This document shows positions 1 to 9,803 of a DNA stretch of 64,000 nt, piece by piece. A program made the translations under genes and the position numbers. The notes beneath the pieces were generated by a model. It saw only the letters and a program-made list of their open reading frames with translations, was not told the origin of the DNA and did no database searches. Origin of the DNA: Paracoccus stylophorae (GTDB lineage Bacteria > Pseudomonadota > Alphaproteobacteria > Rhodobacterales > Rhodobacteraceae); contig NZ_CP067134.1 in assembly GCF_028553765.1 (NCBI RefSeq), positions 911,001 to 975,000 of the forward strand, read 5' to 3'. Numbering within the stretch: position 1 is the stretch's first letter; each line of letters opens with the position of its first letter.

Positions 1-476
1 TCGCGCCGGATATCGGCGCTGTCGATCACGACCGGCGCCGGGCCGCGCGCCGCCATCGCACGATACATCTGCCACTGACGCGCAAAGCCCAGCTCTTCGG
101 GGTCGGGCAGCCCGCGCTTGGCCGCGAACGAGGCCGCGACGCGTTCGGGTTCGCGGATCAGGAAGACATTGGTGACCCGTTCGGTCCAGTCCAGATCCAT
201 GCAGGGCAGCATGTGCTGGACCATGTGTTTCTGATACTGGATCGGCCGGTCCACCGGATCGGTGGTCAGCGACGGCACCACCTGGCGCCAGTCGGCGGGC
301 TGGCTTTCGATCACCGCGTCGCGCATCGGGTGGGGCAGGCCGGTCTGCCGCAGGTAATGGGCATAGAACGGCTCGTCCACGCAGGCGCAGTCGCCGCGCG
401 CGGCAAAGCTGCGCATCATCGCGGTGGACAGGTTGCGCGGCCCCGACCACATGGCGATGCGGCGCGTCCCGCTCAC
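1..476 (-). CDS. Sulfotransferase-like P-loop protein (partial, C-terminus off the window)
   Basis: The reading frame runs off the left edge, so only about 158 N-terminal residues are seen. Near the N-terminus it reads MWSGPRNLSTAMMRSF, the 5'-phosphosulfate/P-loop-like motif of a family usually annotated 'sulfotransferase family protein', followed by VDEPFYAHYL. The true substrate of this family is not established. I chose the GTG start at 476 because it overlaps the stop of ybgC in a GTGA coupling; an internal ATG at 452 is the alternative. Family assignment is from recalled motif resemblance. Confidence 0.6.
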   Translation of the reverse strand, partial: MSGTRRIAMWSGPRNLSTAMMRSFAARGDCACVDEPFYAHYLRQTGLPHPMRDAVIESQPADWRQVVPSLTTDPVDRPIQYQKHMVQHMLPCMDLDWTERVTNVFLIREPERVAASFAAKRGLPDPEELGFARQWQMYRAMAARGPAPVVIDSADIRR

Positions 477-874
477 GGGCGATCCCGCCGCAGCGCCGAG
501 GCCACGGGCGCGGGCAACCGCACCGGACGTCCGCGACCGTCCAGGCAGGCGACCGTGACGCGAGCGGTGAACAGCGTCTCATCGCCCCGCAGCACCGCCT
601 GATCCATCACCACCCGCGCGGCCGTCAGGGTCTGCAACCGAGTGACGATTTGCAGCAGATCGTCGAAACGGGCCGGACGCAGGTAATCGGCCTCGATCCG
701 GCGGACGGCGAAGACATGGCCGGATTGGGCCTTCAGACGCATCTGATCGACGCCCATGTCCCGCAGCCATTCGGTGCGGCCGCGTTCGATGAATTTCAGA
801 TAGTTGGCGTAATAGACGATGCCCGCAAGATCGGTGTCTTCGTAATAGACGCGCAGTTCGATCGCATGGCTCAT
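473..874 (-). CDS. ybgC: YbgC-type acyl-CoA thioesterase
   Basis: This 133-residue hotdog-fold protein hydrolyses acyl-CoA thioesters in the cytoplasm; in many proteobacteria it sits with tol-pal genes. The N-terminal stretch YYEDTDLAGIVYYANYLKF carries the family's catalytic-loop Asp (DTDLAGIVYYANYL). The start at 874 (MSHAIELRV) is preferred over an in-frame start 12 codons upstream because homologues begin close to this motif. It is coupled by a 4-base overlap to the downstream sulfotransferase-like gene. No tol genes are visible in this window. Confidence 0.85.
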   Translation of the reverse strand: MSHAIELRVYYEDTDLAGIVYYANYLKFIERGRTEWLRDMGVDQMRLKAQSGHVFAVRRIEADYLRPARFDDLLQIVTRLQTLTAARVVMDQAVLRGDETLFTARVTVACLDGRGRPVRLPAPVASALRRDRP

Positions 875-953
875 GGGCCGCATCCTAGGACGGTGGCGGG
901 GCTGCCGCAATCGCCGGCCGGCTGCCGGGCCTCGCGCGCGCGGTCATTCGCGA

Positions 954-1529
954 TCACTGCCGCGTCATGCGCGCCGCCAGCCGCAGCGCGTGGCTGGGAT
1001 CGGTGGCCGCGACCGGCAGGACCGGGTCATAGGCGGCGCGAATCAGCGCCGCCAGATCGGCCGACGGCGTCACCTTGCGCGCGAAGGACAGGGCGCTGCC
1101 GGTCACAAGCGTCTCGGCCAGTTGCGCGGGATGCGCGTCGGCCAGGGCGCCGCCCATGCGCACGAAGACCAGACAGGCGCGGATGCCGCCATCCTCGTCG
1201 AAACGGAACAGCCGATACTGATCGGCCGAGCTTCCCCGCAGCCGCGCGGGCAGATCGGGCAGCCCCGTCAGCCGGTCCAGATCGGGGATGCCGGCCATCT
1301 CGTCCCAGTCGCGCATGAAGAACAGCAGCAGGTTGCTGCCCATCTCGGGGTCGGTGTCGGCGACCGGATGCCCGGCATGGGCAAAGCCCGCACGGATTGC
1401 GGCGCGGAAGATGGGCAGCGTCTCATCCGCCAGCCCGAAGATCACCGGCGCGGCCGGCCGGTTCCAGCGCGCGCACAGGAAAGAGCCGTCTGGACGGGTG
1501 AACAGGGCGGCGATCTGATCGGCGGTCAT
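954..1529 (-). CDS. Conserved hypothetical protein
   Basis: A 191-residue protein beginning MTADQIAALF. I do not recognise a catalytic motif. It has a mixed alpha/beta composition, no signal peptide and no membrane segment. An upstream in-frame extension of 34 residues rich in Arg and Ser (to 1631) looks like non-coding read-through, so the start at 1529 is preferred. It lies alone between ybgC and scoB on the same strand; the 133 bases upstream hold only a short GCCGC/GCGGC hairpin. Codon use looks like its neighbours. Confidence 0.55.
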   Translation of the reverse strand: MTADQIAALFTRPDGSFLCARWNRPAAPVIFGLADETLPIFRAAIRAGFAHAGHPVADTDPEMGSNLLLFFMRDWDEMAGIPDLDRLTGLPDLPARLRGSSADQYRLFRFDEDGGIRACLVFVRMGGALADAHPAQLAETLVTGSALSFARKVTPSADLAALIRAAYDPVLPVAATDPSHALRLAARMTRQ

Positions 1530-1662
1530 GCGGGCCTGCGTCCCTGAACTGAACTGCGACACCGACCGCACGAATACGCCCCGCCGGACCCTCCGGCCTT
1601 CGGCACCAAGCCGCGAAAGCGGCGACGACATGCCCCGCCGCCCTGTCGCCCGAGGATGCGGT

Positions 1663-2304
1663 CTAGTTGACGATGGTGGCCTCGGTTGCCTCGCGGATGT
1701 CGTCCTCGGTCACGCCATCGGCGGTCTCGACGATTTTCAGCCCGCCCTCGACCACGTCCAGAACGCCCAGATTGGTGATGATCCGGTTCACCACGCGCTT
1801 GCCGGTCAGCGGCAGCGTGCATTCCTTCAGCAGCTTGGATTCGCCGGCCTTGTTGGTGTGGTCCATGACCACGATGACGCGCGGCACGCCCGCCACCAGG
1901 TCCATGGCGCCGCCCATGCCCTTGACCAGCTTGCCCGGGATCATCCAGTTCGCCAGATCGCCATTCTCGGCCACCTCCATCGCGCCCAGGATCGCCGCCG
2001 CGATCTTGCCGCCCCGGATCATGCCAAAGCTGGTCGCGCTGTCGAAATAGGACGTGCGGTTCAGTTCGGTGATGGTCTGCTTGCCGGCATTGATCAGGTC
2101 GGGGTCTTCCTCGCCCTCATAGGGGAACGGCCCCATCCCCAGCATGCCGTTTTCGGATTGCAGGGTGATGTCCTTGTCGCCGACATAGTTGGCCACCAGC
2201 GTCGGGATGCCGATGCCCAGATTGACATACCAGCCGTCTTCCAGTTCCTCGGCCGCGCGCGCGGCCATCTGGTTGCGGTCCCAGCCTTTCAGTTCCGTCG
2301 CCAT
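1663..2304 (-). CDS. scoB: 3-oxoacid CoA-transferase subunit B
   Basis: Beta subunit (213 residues) of succinyl-CoA:3-ketoacid CoA-transferase, which moves CoA from succinyl-CoA to acetoacetate and so connects ketone-body or PHB-derived acetoacetate to acetyl-CoA. The motif QSENGMLGMG places the catalytic glutamate at about residue 51, which forms the glutamyl-CoA intermediate. Its ATG lies one base past the scoA stop, so the two subunits are co-translated. Length is typical of the family. Confidence 0.93.
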   Translation of the reverse strand: MATELKGWDRNQMAARAAEELEDGWYVNLGIGIPTLVANYVGDKDITLQSENGMLGMGPFPYEGEEDPDLINAGKQTITELNRTSYFDSATSFGMIRGGKIAAAILGAMEVAENGDLANWMIPGKLVKGMGGAMDLVAGVPRVIVVMDHTNKAGESKLLKECTLPLTGKRVVNRIITNLGVLDVVEGGLKIVETADGVTEDDIREATEATIVN

Positions 2305-2305
2305 G

Positions 2306-3010
2306 TCAGGCCTCCTCGCGCTTGCGGGTGGTGCGCTGTTCGATACGCTTTTCATGCTCGCCCTGAACGATGCGATGCACATAGATGCCGGGCAGGTGGA
2401 TGCAGTCCGGGTCCAACTCGCCGCGCGACACGATTTCCTCGACCTCGGCCACGCAGATCTTGCCCGACATGGCCGCGGGCGGGTTGAAGTTGCGGGCGGT
2501 CTTGCGGAACACCAGATTGCCGGTGTCGTCGGCCTTCCACGCCTTGACGATGGCCAGATCGGCGACGATGCCGCGTTCAAGGATGTATTCCTCGCCGTCG
2601 AAGACCTTGACCTCCTTGCCTTCGGCGATCTGCGTGCCGACGCCCGTCTTGGTATAGAAGCCCGGGATGCCGGAACCGCCGGCGCGCATCCGTTCGGCCA
2701 GCGTCCCCTGCGGGTTGAATTCCAGTTCAAGCTCGCCCGACAGATACTGGCGCATGAATTCGGCGTTCTCGCCGACATACGAGCTGATCATCTTGCTGAT
2801 CTGGCGCGTGTCCAGCAGCTTGCCCAGCCCGAACCCGTCGACGCCGCAATTGTTGCTGGCGATGGTCAGATCCTTGACGCCGCTGTCCACGATCGCGTCG
2901 ATCAGCAATTCGGGGATGCCGCAAAGACCAAACCCCCCGGCCGAGATGAACATTCCGTCATGCAACAGCCCGTCAAGGGCCTCGGTCGCATTGGCATAGA
3001 CCTTTTTCAT
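2306..3010 (-). CDS. scoA: 3-oxoacid CoA-transferase subunit A
   Basis: Alpha subunit (234 residues) of the same CoA-transferase. The glycine-rich stretch [13 protein letters not shown] near residues 24-36 is the CoA-binding signature. The ATG at 3010 has a strong GGGAGG ribosome site just upstream; a longer frame to 3073 lacks one. It is first in the scoAB pair. A -35-like TTGACA lies about 58 bases upstream, so the pair probably has its own promoter in the 140-base gap after topA. Confidence 0.93.
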   Translation of the reverse strand: MKKVYANATEALDGLLHDGMFISAGGFGLCGIPELLIDAIVDSGVKDLTIASNNCGVDGFGLGKLLDTRQISKMISSYVGENAEFMRQYLSGELELEFNPQGTLAERMRAGGSGIPGFYTKTGVGTQIAEGKEVKVFDGEEYILERGIVADLAIVKAWKADDTGNLVFRKTARNFNPPAAMSGKICVAEVEEIVSRGELDPDCIHLPGIYVHRIVQGEHEKRIEQRTTRKREEA

Positions 3011-3043
3011 CGGTCCTCCCCTCATCGATGCTGGTTTGGCAGA

Positions 3044-3073
3044 AGTCTTGGCCCGCAGGGCCGACAGTGTCAA
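3044..3073 (-). promoter_or_regulatory. Possible scoAB promoter
   Basis: On the minus strand a perfect TTGACA (3073-3068) is followed after 18 bases by a weak -10, AAGACT (3049-3044). The spacer contains the inverted repeat GGCCC-TGC-GGGCC (3050-3062), which could be an operator or the start of a hairpin. The position, 34 bases before the scoA start, is sensible. The weak -10 keeps confidence low. Confidence 0.3.
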
Positions 3074-3150
3074 TCGCAGGCCCGAGTGTTAGCGCCAAGA
3101 GTCGCCGCCGGCCCTGCGACGGCGCGCCTTGCCGGGCGACGCGGCGGCCT

Positions 3151-5886
3151 TCATTCAACCTTCTTCTTCGCCGCGGGTTTTTTCGCGGCGGTCTTTGCGG
3201 CCGTGGTTTTCCTGGCCGTCGTCTTCTTCGCGGCCGGCTTCTTCGCGGCCGTCTTCGACGCCGTCTTTCCCGTTGCGGTCTTGCTGGCAGCGGGTTTCCT
3301 TGCGGCCTTCTTCGGCGATTTCGCCGCCTTGGCCGCGATCAGTTCCAGCGCCTGTTCGCGGGTGATCTCATCGGCAGAGACGTCGCGCGGCAGGGTCGCG
3401 TTGATCTTGTCCCATTTCACATATGGGCCATAGCGGCCGTTCATCACCTGGATCGCGCCGCCATCGGGATGATCGCCCAGTTCTTTCAACGGCGCGGCCG
3501 TCGCGCCGCGTCCGCGTGTCTGCTTGGCCGCCAGAACCTCGACCGCGCGGTTCATGCCGATGGTGAAGACCTCGTCCACGTCGGACAGGTTGGCGTATTT
3601 GCGGTCATGTTTGACATAGGGGCCGTAACGCCCGATCCCCGCCTCGATCATCACGCCGTCTTCGGGGTGCGGGCCGACCGGGCGCGGCAGGGACAAAAGC
3701 TGCAACGCCTTGTCCAGATCCATCGCTGCCGGGTCCCAGCCCTTGGGGACCGAGGCGCGGGGCGGCTTCGGGACGTCTTCGGTTGCCTCGCCGCGCTGGA
3801 CATAGGGGCCGAAGCGGCCGGATTTCAGGCTGATCTGATCGCCCGCGTCGTGGCCCAGCACCCGGTCGCCCACCGGCTCCTCTCCGTCGGGGGCCGACAG
3901 CGGGCGGGTATAGCGACATTCGGGATAGTTGGAACAGCCGATGAACGCGCCGCCGGATCGCGCGGTCTTCAGGTTCAGCCGGCCCTTGCCGCACAGCGGA
4001 CATTCGCGCGGGTCGCCGCCATCGGCACGCGGCGGATACAGATGCGGGGCCAGCGCCTCGTCGATGGCGTCCAGCACCTCCGAGATGCGCAGTTCCGACG
4101 TGCCTTCCAGCGCCTTTGAAAAATCCTTCCAGAACCGGCCCAGCACATCGCGCCAGATCAGATCGCCGGCGCTGATCTCGTCCAGTTCGTTTTCCAGATC
4201 GGCGGTGAAGTCATAGCTGACATAGCGCGGAAAATACTTGACCAGGAACGTCGTCACCAGCCGTCCCTTGTCCTCGGGGATCAAACGGTTGCGGTCCTTG
4301 CGGACATATTCGCGGTCCTGGATCGTGGTGACGATGCTGGCATAGGTCGAGGGGCGGCCGATCCCCAGCTCCTCCATCCGCTTGACCAGCGTCGCCTCGG
4401 TATAGCGGGGCGGGGGCTGGGTGAAATGCTGCCGGGCCGCGGCGCTGGCGGCGTCGTTCATCAGTAATCCGGGGGCGGCGCGCTGGCCGGTGGGCGCTGC
4501 GGGGGCCTCGCCGTCCTTGTCGCGCGCCTTGCCGAACTCGGCCTCGAAGGCATGGGCGACCGGCGTTGCGGCCTCGCCCTCGCGGATGGCGGGCAGGCGG
4601 GCGCCGTCCTCACCCTCGTCATCGTCGCGGCCCTGGTCATAGACGCGCAGGAAGCCGTCGAACAGCATCACCTGGCCGGTTGCGCGCAGGCCCACCTGCC
4701 GATCAGGGCTTTCGATCTCGACCGTGGTCCGTTCCATCCGCGCCGCCTCCATCTGGCTGGCGATGGTGCGTTTCCAGATCAGGTCATACAGCTTGCGCTG
4801 ATCCTCGGCGCCCAGCTTCAGCCGGTCGGGCGACTGCATCATGTCGGTCGGGCGGATGCATTCATGCGCCTCTTGCGCGTTCTTTGCCTTGTTCTTGTAG
4901 ATGCGCGGGGATTTCGGCAGATAGCTGTCGCCGAATTTCGCCCGGATCGTGTCGCGCGCGGCCATCACCGCCTCGGGCGCCATGTCGATCCCGTCGGTCC
5001 GCATATAGGTGATCAGACCCGCCTCATACAGGCGCTGCGCGGTGGACATGCAGGCCTTGGCGCCCATGCCCAGCTTGCGGCTGGCCTCCTGTTGCAGGGT
5101 CGAGGTCATGAAGGGCGGCCACGGATTGCGGCTGGCCGGTTTCGCGGTGACGCCGGTGACGCGCAGATCGCGGCTGGACAGCGCGCTGACCGCCATTGCC
5201 GCCTTTTCCGCCGTCGGCAGATCGAAGCGTTCCAGCTTCGCCCCCGCCAGCGAGACAAGCTGGGCATCATATTCATCCCCGCCCGGCGTCGCCAGACGCG
5301 CGTGGACGGACCAGTATTCGCGGGCCTTGAACGCCTCGATCTCCATCTCGCGATCGACGATCAGGCGCAGGCAGACCGATTGCACCCGGCCCGCGGATTT
5401 CGCGCCCGGCAGCTTGCGCCACAGCACCGGCGACAGGTTGAAGCCGACCAGATAATCCAGCGCGCGCCGTGCCAGATAGGCATCGACCAGCGCCTGGTCG
5501 ATCTTGCGCGGCTGCTTCATCGCCTCGCTGACCGCGGATTTGGTGATCGCGTTGAAGGTGACGCGGTTGACCTCGCTGCCCTTCTTCAGTGCGGGGGCCA
5601 GCGCCTCCAGCAGGTGCCAGGAAATCGCCTCGCCCTCGCGGTCGGGGTCGGTGGCCAGGATCAGGTTCGGATCGTCCTTCAGCGCGTCGCGGATCGCCTT
5701 GAGGTGTTTCTTGCTGTCGCTGGCCACCTCCCATTTCATGGCGAAATCGTCGTCGGGATCGACGCTGCCATCCTTGGGCGGCAGGTCCCGGACATGGCCG
5801 AAACTGGCCAGCACGCGGTAATCGCCGCCGAGATATTTCTCGATGGTCTTGGCCTTGGCCGGGGACTCGACGACGACGACGGGCAT
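3151..5886 (-). CDS. topA: DNA topoisomerase I
   Basis: Type IA topoisomerase (911 residues) that relaxes negative supercoils. The N-terminal Toprim domain has ESPAKAKTIEKYL and the acidic cluster TDPDREGE (about residues 79-86). The active-site tyrosine is in LITYMRTDGIDM (about Tyr294). A four-cysteine zinc motif (ECPLCGKG ... CSNYPECRYT) is followed by further topoisomerase C-terminal repeats (GRYGPYVK twice) and a Lys/Ala-rich basic tail of about 55 residues. The ATG at 5886 is preceded by AGAGG; a GTG two codons upstream is possible but poorly spaced. It lies immediately downstream of dprA, as in many alphaproteobacteria. Confidence 0.96.
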   Translation of the reverse strand: MPVVVVESPAKAKTIEKYLGGDYRVLASFGHVRDLPPKDGSVDPDDDFAMKWEVASDSKKHLKAIRDALKDDPNLILATDPDREGEAISWHLLEALAPALKKGSEVNRVTFNAITKSAVSEAMKQPRKIDQALVDAYLARRALDYLVGFNLSPVLWRKLPGAKSAGRVQSVCLRLIVDREMEIEAFKAREYWSVHARLATPGGDEYDAQLVSLAGAKLERFDLPTAEKAAMAVSALSSRDLRVTGVTAKPASRNPWPPFMTSTLQQEASRKLGMGAKACMSTAQRLYEAGLITYMRTDGIDMAPEAVMAARDTIRAKFGDSYLPKSPRIYKNKAKNAQEAHECIRPTDMMQSPDRLKLGAEDQRKLYDLIWKRTIASQMEAARMERTTVEIESPDRQVGLRATGQVMLFDGFLRVYDQGRDDDEGEDGARLPAIREGEAATPVAHAFEAEFGKARDKDGEAPAAPTGQRAAPGLLMNDAASAAARQHFTQPPPRYTEATLVKRMEELGIGRPSTYASIVTTIQDREYVRKDRNRLIPEDKGRLVTTFLVKYFPRYVSYDFTADLENELDEISAGDLIWRDVLGRFWKDFSKALEGTSELRISEVLDAIDEALAPHLYPPRADGGDPRECPLCGKGRLNLKTARSGGAFIGCSNYPECRYTRPLSAPDGEEPVGDRVLGHDAGDQISLKSGRFGPYVQRGEATEDVPKPPRASVPKGWDPAAMDLDKALQLLSLPRPVGPHPEDGVMIEAGIGRYGPYVKHDRKYANLSDVDEVFTIGMNRAVEVLAAKQTRGRGATAAPLKELGDHPDGGAIQVMNGRYGPYVKWDKINATLPRDVSADEITREQALELIAAKAAKSPKKAARKPAASKTATGKTASKTAAKKPAAKKTTARKTTAAKTAAKKPAAKKKVE

Positions 5887-6035
5887 CTGCACCTCTGGGG
5901 AACGCTCAATGGGGCGGCAACATGGGTGCCGGGCGGCAGAGTGTCAACGGTCGGTCTCAAGGGGCGGCGTGGGGGGACGACGACAGGCGGAACGAATATG
6001 AGCGGGCCGTCGCCCACGCCACCGCCGCCCGCGCG

Positions 6036-7193
6036 TCAGGTCAGGGCGACGCGCCCGCCGGCAAGGCGGGTCAGCCGGCCTTCCAGTTCCAGCGACAGGA
6101 TCGCCGCGCTGACACTGGCTGCGGGCACGCCCAGGTCGCGGATCAGGTCGTTCTCTTCGGTCGGGCTGGGGGTCAGGCGCGACAGGATCCGCGCCTCAAG
6201 CTGCACCGGACCTCCGGCATCGCGGGGGACGGCGTGTCGGGCGCGCGGCGTCGCCGCAGCCGGGCGCGGGGCCGGGGCAGCCGGGGCTGCGATCTCTCCC
6301 CGCTCGGCCAGCGATGCGATCACGTCGGCGGCATTGCGCACCAGCAGCGCGCCGTCGCGGATCAGGTGGTTGCAGCCGGCGGCCCGCGCATCCATCGGAT
6401 GACCCGGCACCGCCATCACCTCGCGCCCCTGATCCAGCGCGTTCCGCGCGGTGATCAGCGTGCCCGAGCGGTGCGCGGCCTCGATCACCACGACGGCGCG
6501 CGACAGGCCCGAGATGATTCGATTGCGCGTCGGAAAGTGCCGCGCCGCGGGTTCGGTGCCCGGCGGCTGTTCCGAGATCAGCGCGCCCTGTTCGGCGATC
6601 TGCGCGGCCAGCACGACGTTTTCGGCCGGATAGATCACATCGACGCCGCCGGCCATCACCGCGATCGTGCCGGTCGGCAGGGCGGCGTTATGGGCGGCGG
6701 TATCGACGCCGCGCGCAAGCCCCGCGACGACGGTAATGCCGCCTTCGCCCAGCCCCGCCGACATGCCCCGCGCCATGCGCAGGCCAAGCGAGGAGGCGTT
6801 GCGCGCGCCGATGACCGCGACCGGGTTGCGCGACAGCCATGCCGGATCGCCCCGCAGCCAAAGCACCGGCGGCGCACCGTCGATCTGGCGCAGCGCGTCC
6901 GGATACAGCGCCGAATCGCAGCGGATCAGACGCGCCCCCAGCCTGTGGCCGGCCGCCAGTTCGGCCGCAGCGGTCTGTTCGGGACAGATCTCGTAATCGC
7001 GGACCCCGGCCTGCGCCGCAATCTCGGGCAGCGCGTCCAGCGCGGCACCGACGCTGCCATGTTCCGCCACCAGGCGATGGAACGTCGCCGGCCCCACCCG
7101 GCGCGAGCGGATGAGGCGAAGAAACGCCAGATCGTCCTCCTTCGCGGTGGCCGGGGAATCGGGGTTGTCGAAAGGAAAATGACCGGTATCCAT
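6036..7193 (-). CDS. dprA: DNA-processing protein DprA
   Basis: DprA/Smf (385 residues) binds incoming single-stranded DNA and loads RecA during transformation. The Rossmann-like domain is visible as VAVIGARNASSLG, VVAGLARGVDTAAH, FPTRNRIISGLS and GTLITARNALDQGREVMAVPG. A C-terminal winged-helix segment (RILSRLTPSPTEENDLI) matches the DML1-like domain found in many DprA proteins. GGAGG lies just upstream of the ATG. It is followed 149 bases later by topA on the same strand. Confidence 0.95.
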   Translation of the reverse strand: MDTGHFPFDNPDSPATAKEDDLAFLRLIRSRRVGPATFHRLVAEHGSVGAALDALPEIAAQAGVRDYEICPEQTAAAELAAGHRLGARLIRCDSALYPDALRQIDGAPPVLWLRGDPAWLSRNPVAVIGARNASSLGLRMARGMSAGLGEGGITVVAGLARGVDTAAHNAALPTGTIAVMAGGVDVIYPAENVVLAAQIAEQGALISEQPPGTEPAARHFPTRNRIISGLSRAVVVIEAAHRSGTLITARNALDQGREVMAVPGHPMDARAAGCNHLIRDGALLVRNAADVIASLAERGEIAAPAAPAPRPAAATPRARHAVPRDAGGPVQLEARILSRLTPSPTEENDLIRDLGVPAASVSAAILSLELEGRLTRLAGGRVALT

Positions 7194-7266
7194 GCTGCCT
7201 CCGCCTCATCCTGAAGACAGGATTAGCGCGGGACGGGTTAAGACAAGGTTACCGCCGGCGCGATTT

Positions 7267-8688
7267 CTAGGCCGCCGATCCGCCCACCGTCAGCCCGCCG
7301 ATCATCAGCGTGGGCTGGCCGACGCCCACCGGCACCCATTGCCCCTGCTTGCCGCAATTGCCGATGCCGGGGTCCAGCGCCATGTCGTTTCCGACCGCGC
7401 GGACCTGCTGCAACGCGGTCGCGCCGTCGCCGATCAGCGTGGCGCCCCGGATCGGATCGCCCAGAACGCCGTTCTTCACGCGATAGGCCTCGGTGCAGGA
7501 AAAGACGAACTTGCCGTTGGTGATGTCCACCTGCCCACCGCCAAAGCCCACCGCATAGATCCCGTCCTTCAGATCGGCGAGGATCGCGGCCGGGTCGGCG
7601 TCGCCGCCGGGCATGTAGGTGTTGGTCATGCGCGGCATCGGCGCGTGGGCGAAGCTTTCGCGGCGGCCGTTGCCGGTCGGCTGCACGCCCATCAGCCGCG
7701 CATTCTGGCGGTCCTGCATATAGCCCACCAGAATCCCGTCCTCGATCAGCACGTTGCGCGCGGGCGGCGTGCCTTCGTCATCGACGCTGAGACTGCCGCG
7801 CCGGTCGGGGATGGTGCCGTCATCGACCACGGTGACGCCGGGGGCGGCGACGCGCTGACCCATCAGCCCGGCAAAGGCGCTGGCCTTCTTGCGGTTGAAA
7901 TCGCCTTCCAGCCCGTGGCCCACCGCCTCGTGCAGCAGGATGCCGGGCCAGCCGGGGCCAAGCACCACGTCCATCACCCCCGCCGGCGCGGGAACCGAGC
8001 GCAGGTTCACCAGCGCGATCCGCAGCGCCTCGTCCACGGCTGCCTGCCAGTGCGCCGGCTGCATCAGCCCCTTTAAAGAGACGCGGCCGCCGCCGCCGTG
8101 ACTGCCGGATTCGCGGCGGTCGTTGTTTTCCACGATCACTGCGACATTCAGTCGCGCCATCGGGCGCATGTCGGTGACTAGCCCGCCTTCCGGGCGCAAA
8201 ATCGCGACCTCTTGCAGCGACGAGGAGATCGCGGCGGTGACCTGCACCACGCGCGGGTCAAGGCCGCGGGCATAGTCGTCGATCTGGCGCAGCAACTCGA
8301 TCCGGCGGGCGACGGGGATGCCGTCGGCCGGGTCCAGCGCGGCGTAAAGCGGCGTCGCGCGCATCGGTGCGGGCTGGGCCATCGTGCCGCCGCCCGCGCC
8401 CACGGCCAGACGCGCGGTTTCGGCCGCGCGGTGCAGCGAAGGCTCGGAAATCTCGGTGGAATGGGCATAGCCGGTGACCTCGCCGCGCACGGCGCGCAGG
8501 CCGAAACCCTGCTCGGCGGTATAGCCGGAGTTGCGCAACCGGCCGTCATCGAAGACCAGCGTTTCCGCGACCGAGCGTTCCAGAAACAGCTCTCCGTCAT
8601 CGGCGCCGGCGACCGCGTCGCGCAGGATGGCCAGCGTGCGGTCACGGTCCAGAAACCGGGTGAACGGGTCAAAGCGGTCGCGGTTCAT
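7267..8688 (-). CDS. tldD: TldD family metalloprotease
   Basis: TldD (473 residues) forms a zinc metalloprotease with TldE/PmbA that trims modified peptides and degrades unfolded small proteins. The zinc-binding motif HEAVGHGLEGD is intact, and the C-terminal segment VNGKFVFSCTEAY-like (here TNGKFVFSCTEAYRVKNG) is characteristic. AGGAG is well placed before the ATG. The tldE/pmbA partner is not in this window. It is transcribed away from ctaC, with about 190 bases of shared upstream sequence. Confidence 0.94.
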   Translation of the reverse strand: MNRDRFDPFTRFLDRDRTLAILRDAVAGADDGELFLERSVAETLVFDDGRLRNSGYTAEQGFGLRAVRGEVTGYAHSTEISEPSLHRAAETARLAVGAGGGTMAQPAPMRATPLYAALDPADGIPVARRIELLRQIDDYARGLDPRVVQVTAAISSSLQEVAILRPEGGLVTDMRPMARLNVAVIVENNDRRESGSHGGGGRVSLKGLMQPAHWQAAVDEALRIALVNLRSVPAPAGVMDVVLGPGWPGILLHEAVGHGLEGDFNRKKASAFAGLMGQRVAAPGVTVVDDGTIPDRRGSLSVDDEGTPPARNVLIEDGILVGYMQDRQNARLMGVQPTGNGRRESFAHAPMPRMTNTYMPGGDADPAAILADLKDGIYAVGFGGGQVDITNGKFVFSCTEAYRVKNGVLGDPIRGATLIGDGATALQQVRAVGNDMALDPGIGNCGKQGQWVPVGVGQPTLMIGGLTVGGSAA

Positions 8689-8879
8689 GCGCAGGCTCCT
8701 GATTGCGGACCGGGCAGGGGCGGGGACGGGTCGGTGCCGAAAGTCGCGGCCATTTCCGAGGTATCACTTGCCCGAGAGGTTGTAATATGGTCATAGAACG
8801 GGCCATGTGAAAGGGAAAGGGGCGGCCTCGCGCGGCCCCCTCGGCCATGCAGGCCGGGCCAACGCTACGGGATGGAACG

Positions 8880-9779
8880 ATGGCAAGAGCGATGATTCGA
8901 CATGCGGTTGCGGCAGCGATGGGGTCCGCCGTGGCGGGCATGATGTCCGGGGCGGCACTGGCTCAGGATGTGTTGGGCGATTTGCCGACGATCGGCAAGC
9001 CGCACGCGAAGGGTATCGGGTTCCAGCCGGCGGCGACGGAACTGGCCCGCGATCAGCAATGGCTTGACCATTTCGTGCTGATCATCATCGCGGCGATCAC
9101 CATCCTGGTCTGCGTGCTGCTGCTGGTCGTCATCGTCCGCTTCAACAGCCGCGTGAACCCGGTTCCGGCCAAGTTCACCCACAACACCCCGCTGGAAATC
9201 GCCTGGACGCTGGTGCCGGTGCTGATCCTGATCGCCATCGGGGCGTTTTCGCTGCCGGCGCTGTTCCGCAGCCAGGAAATGCCGCCCAACCCCGACATCG
9301 TCATCAAGGCCATCGGCAACCAGTGGTACTGGTCGTATGAATACCCGGATAACGATCTCAGCTTCGATTCGATCATGCTGGCCAAGGACGAGCTGGCCGA
9401 GTACGGCTACAGCGAGGATGAATATCTGCTGGCCACCGATACCGCGGTCGTCGTGCCGGTGGGCCAGACCGTCCTGTTGCAGGTGACCGCCAACGACGTG
9501 ATCCACAGCTGGACCATTCCCGCCTTCGCCGTCAAGCAGGACGCGGTGCCCGGCCGCATCGCCCAGGCGTGGTTCAACGTCGAGCAAGAGGGCATCTATT
9601 TCGGCCAGTGCAGCGAATTGTGCGGCATCAACCACGCCTACATGCCGATCGTGGTCAAGGCCGTCTCGCCCGACATCTATGCCGCCTGGGTCGCCGAACA
9701 GGGCGGCACCCTGCCCGAGGCGCAGCAGGCAGCCCTTGGCCTGCCCGCGCCGAAGCTGGAACTGGCCCGGGCCGACTGA
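8880..9779 (+). CDS. ctaC: Cytochrome c oxidase subunit II
   Basis: Subunit II of the aa3-type oxidase (299 residues) accepts electrons from cytochrome c through the binuclear CuA centre. There is a signal peptide ending at AALAQ, two membrane helices and a periplasmic cupredoxin domain. The CuA ligands are all present: His209 (VIHSW) and Cys244/Glu246/Cys248/His252/Met255 in [12 protein letters not shown]. The numbering is offset by exactly 28 from my recollection of mature P. denitrificans subunit II, consistent with signal cleavage. The start at 8880 (MARAM) is favoured; 8892 is an alternative. First gene of the cta operon. Confidence 0.96.
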   Translation: MARAMIRHAVAAAMGSAVAGMMSGAALAQDVLGDLPTIGKPHAKGIGFQPAATELARDQQWLDHFVLIIIAAITILVCVLLLVVIVRFNSRVNPVPAKFTHNTPLEIAWTLVPVLILIAIGAFSLPALFRSQEMPPNPDIVIKAIGNQWYWSYEYPDNDLSFDSIMLAKDELAEYGYSEDEYLLATDTAVVVPVGQTVLLQVTANDVIHSWTIPAFAVKQDAVPGRIAQAWFNVEQEGIYFGQCSELCGINHAYMPIVVKAVSPDIYAAWVAEQGGTLPEAQQAALGLPAPKLELARAD

Positions 9780-9803
9780 GGGGCCTGACATCAGGAACGC
9801 GCG

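Noticed and set aside
4552..6402. Long plus-strand open frame opposite topA and dprA
   Set aside because: Antisense shadow of topA and dprA; no recognisable domain and no ribosome site.
8761..8800. ctaC promoter from TTGCCC and TAATAT
   Set aside because: The two hexamers are only nine bases apart, and the correctly spaced alternative -10 (TCATAG) is a poor match.
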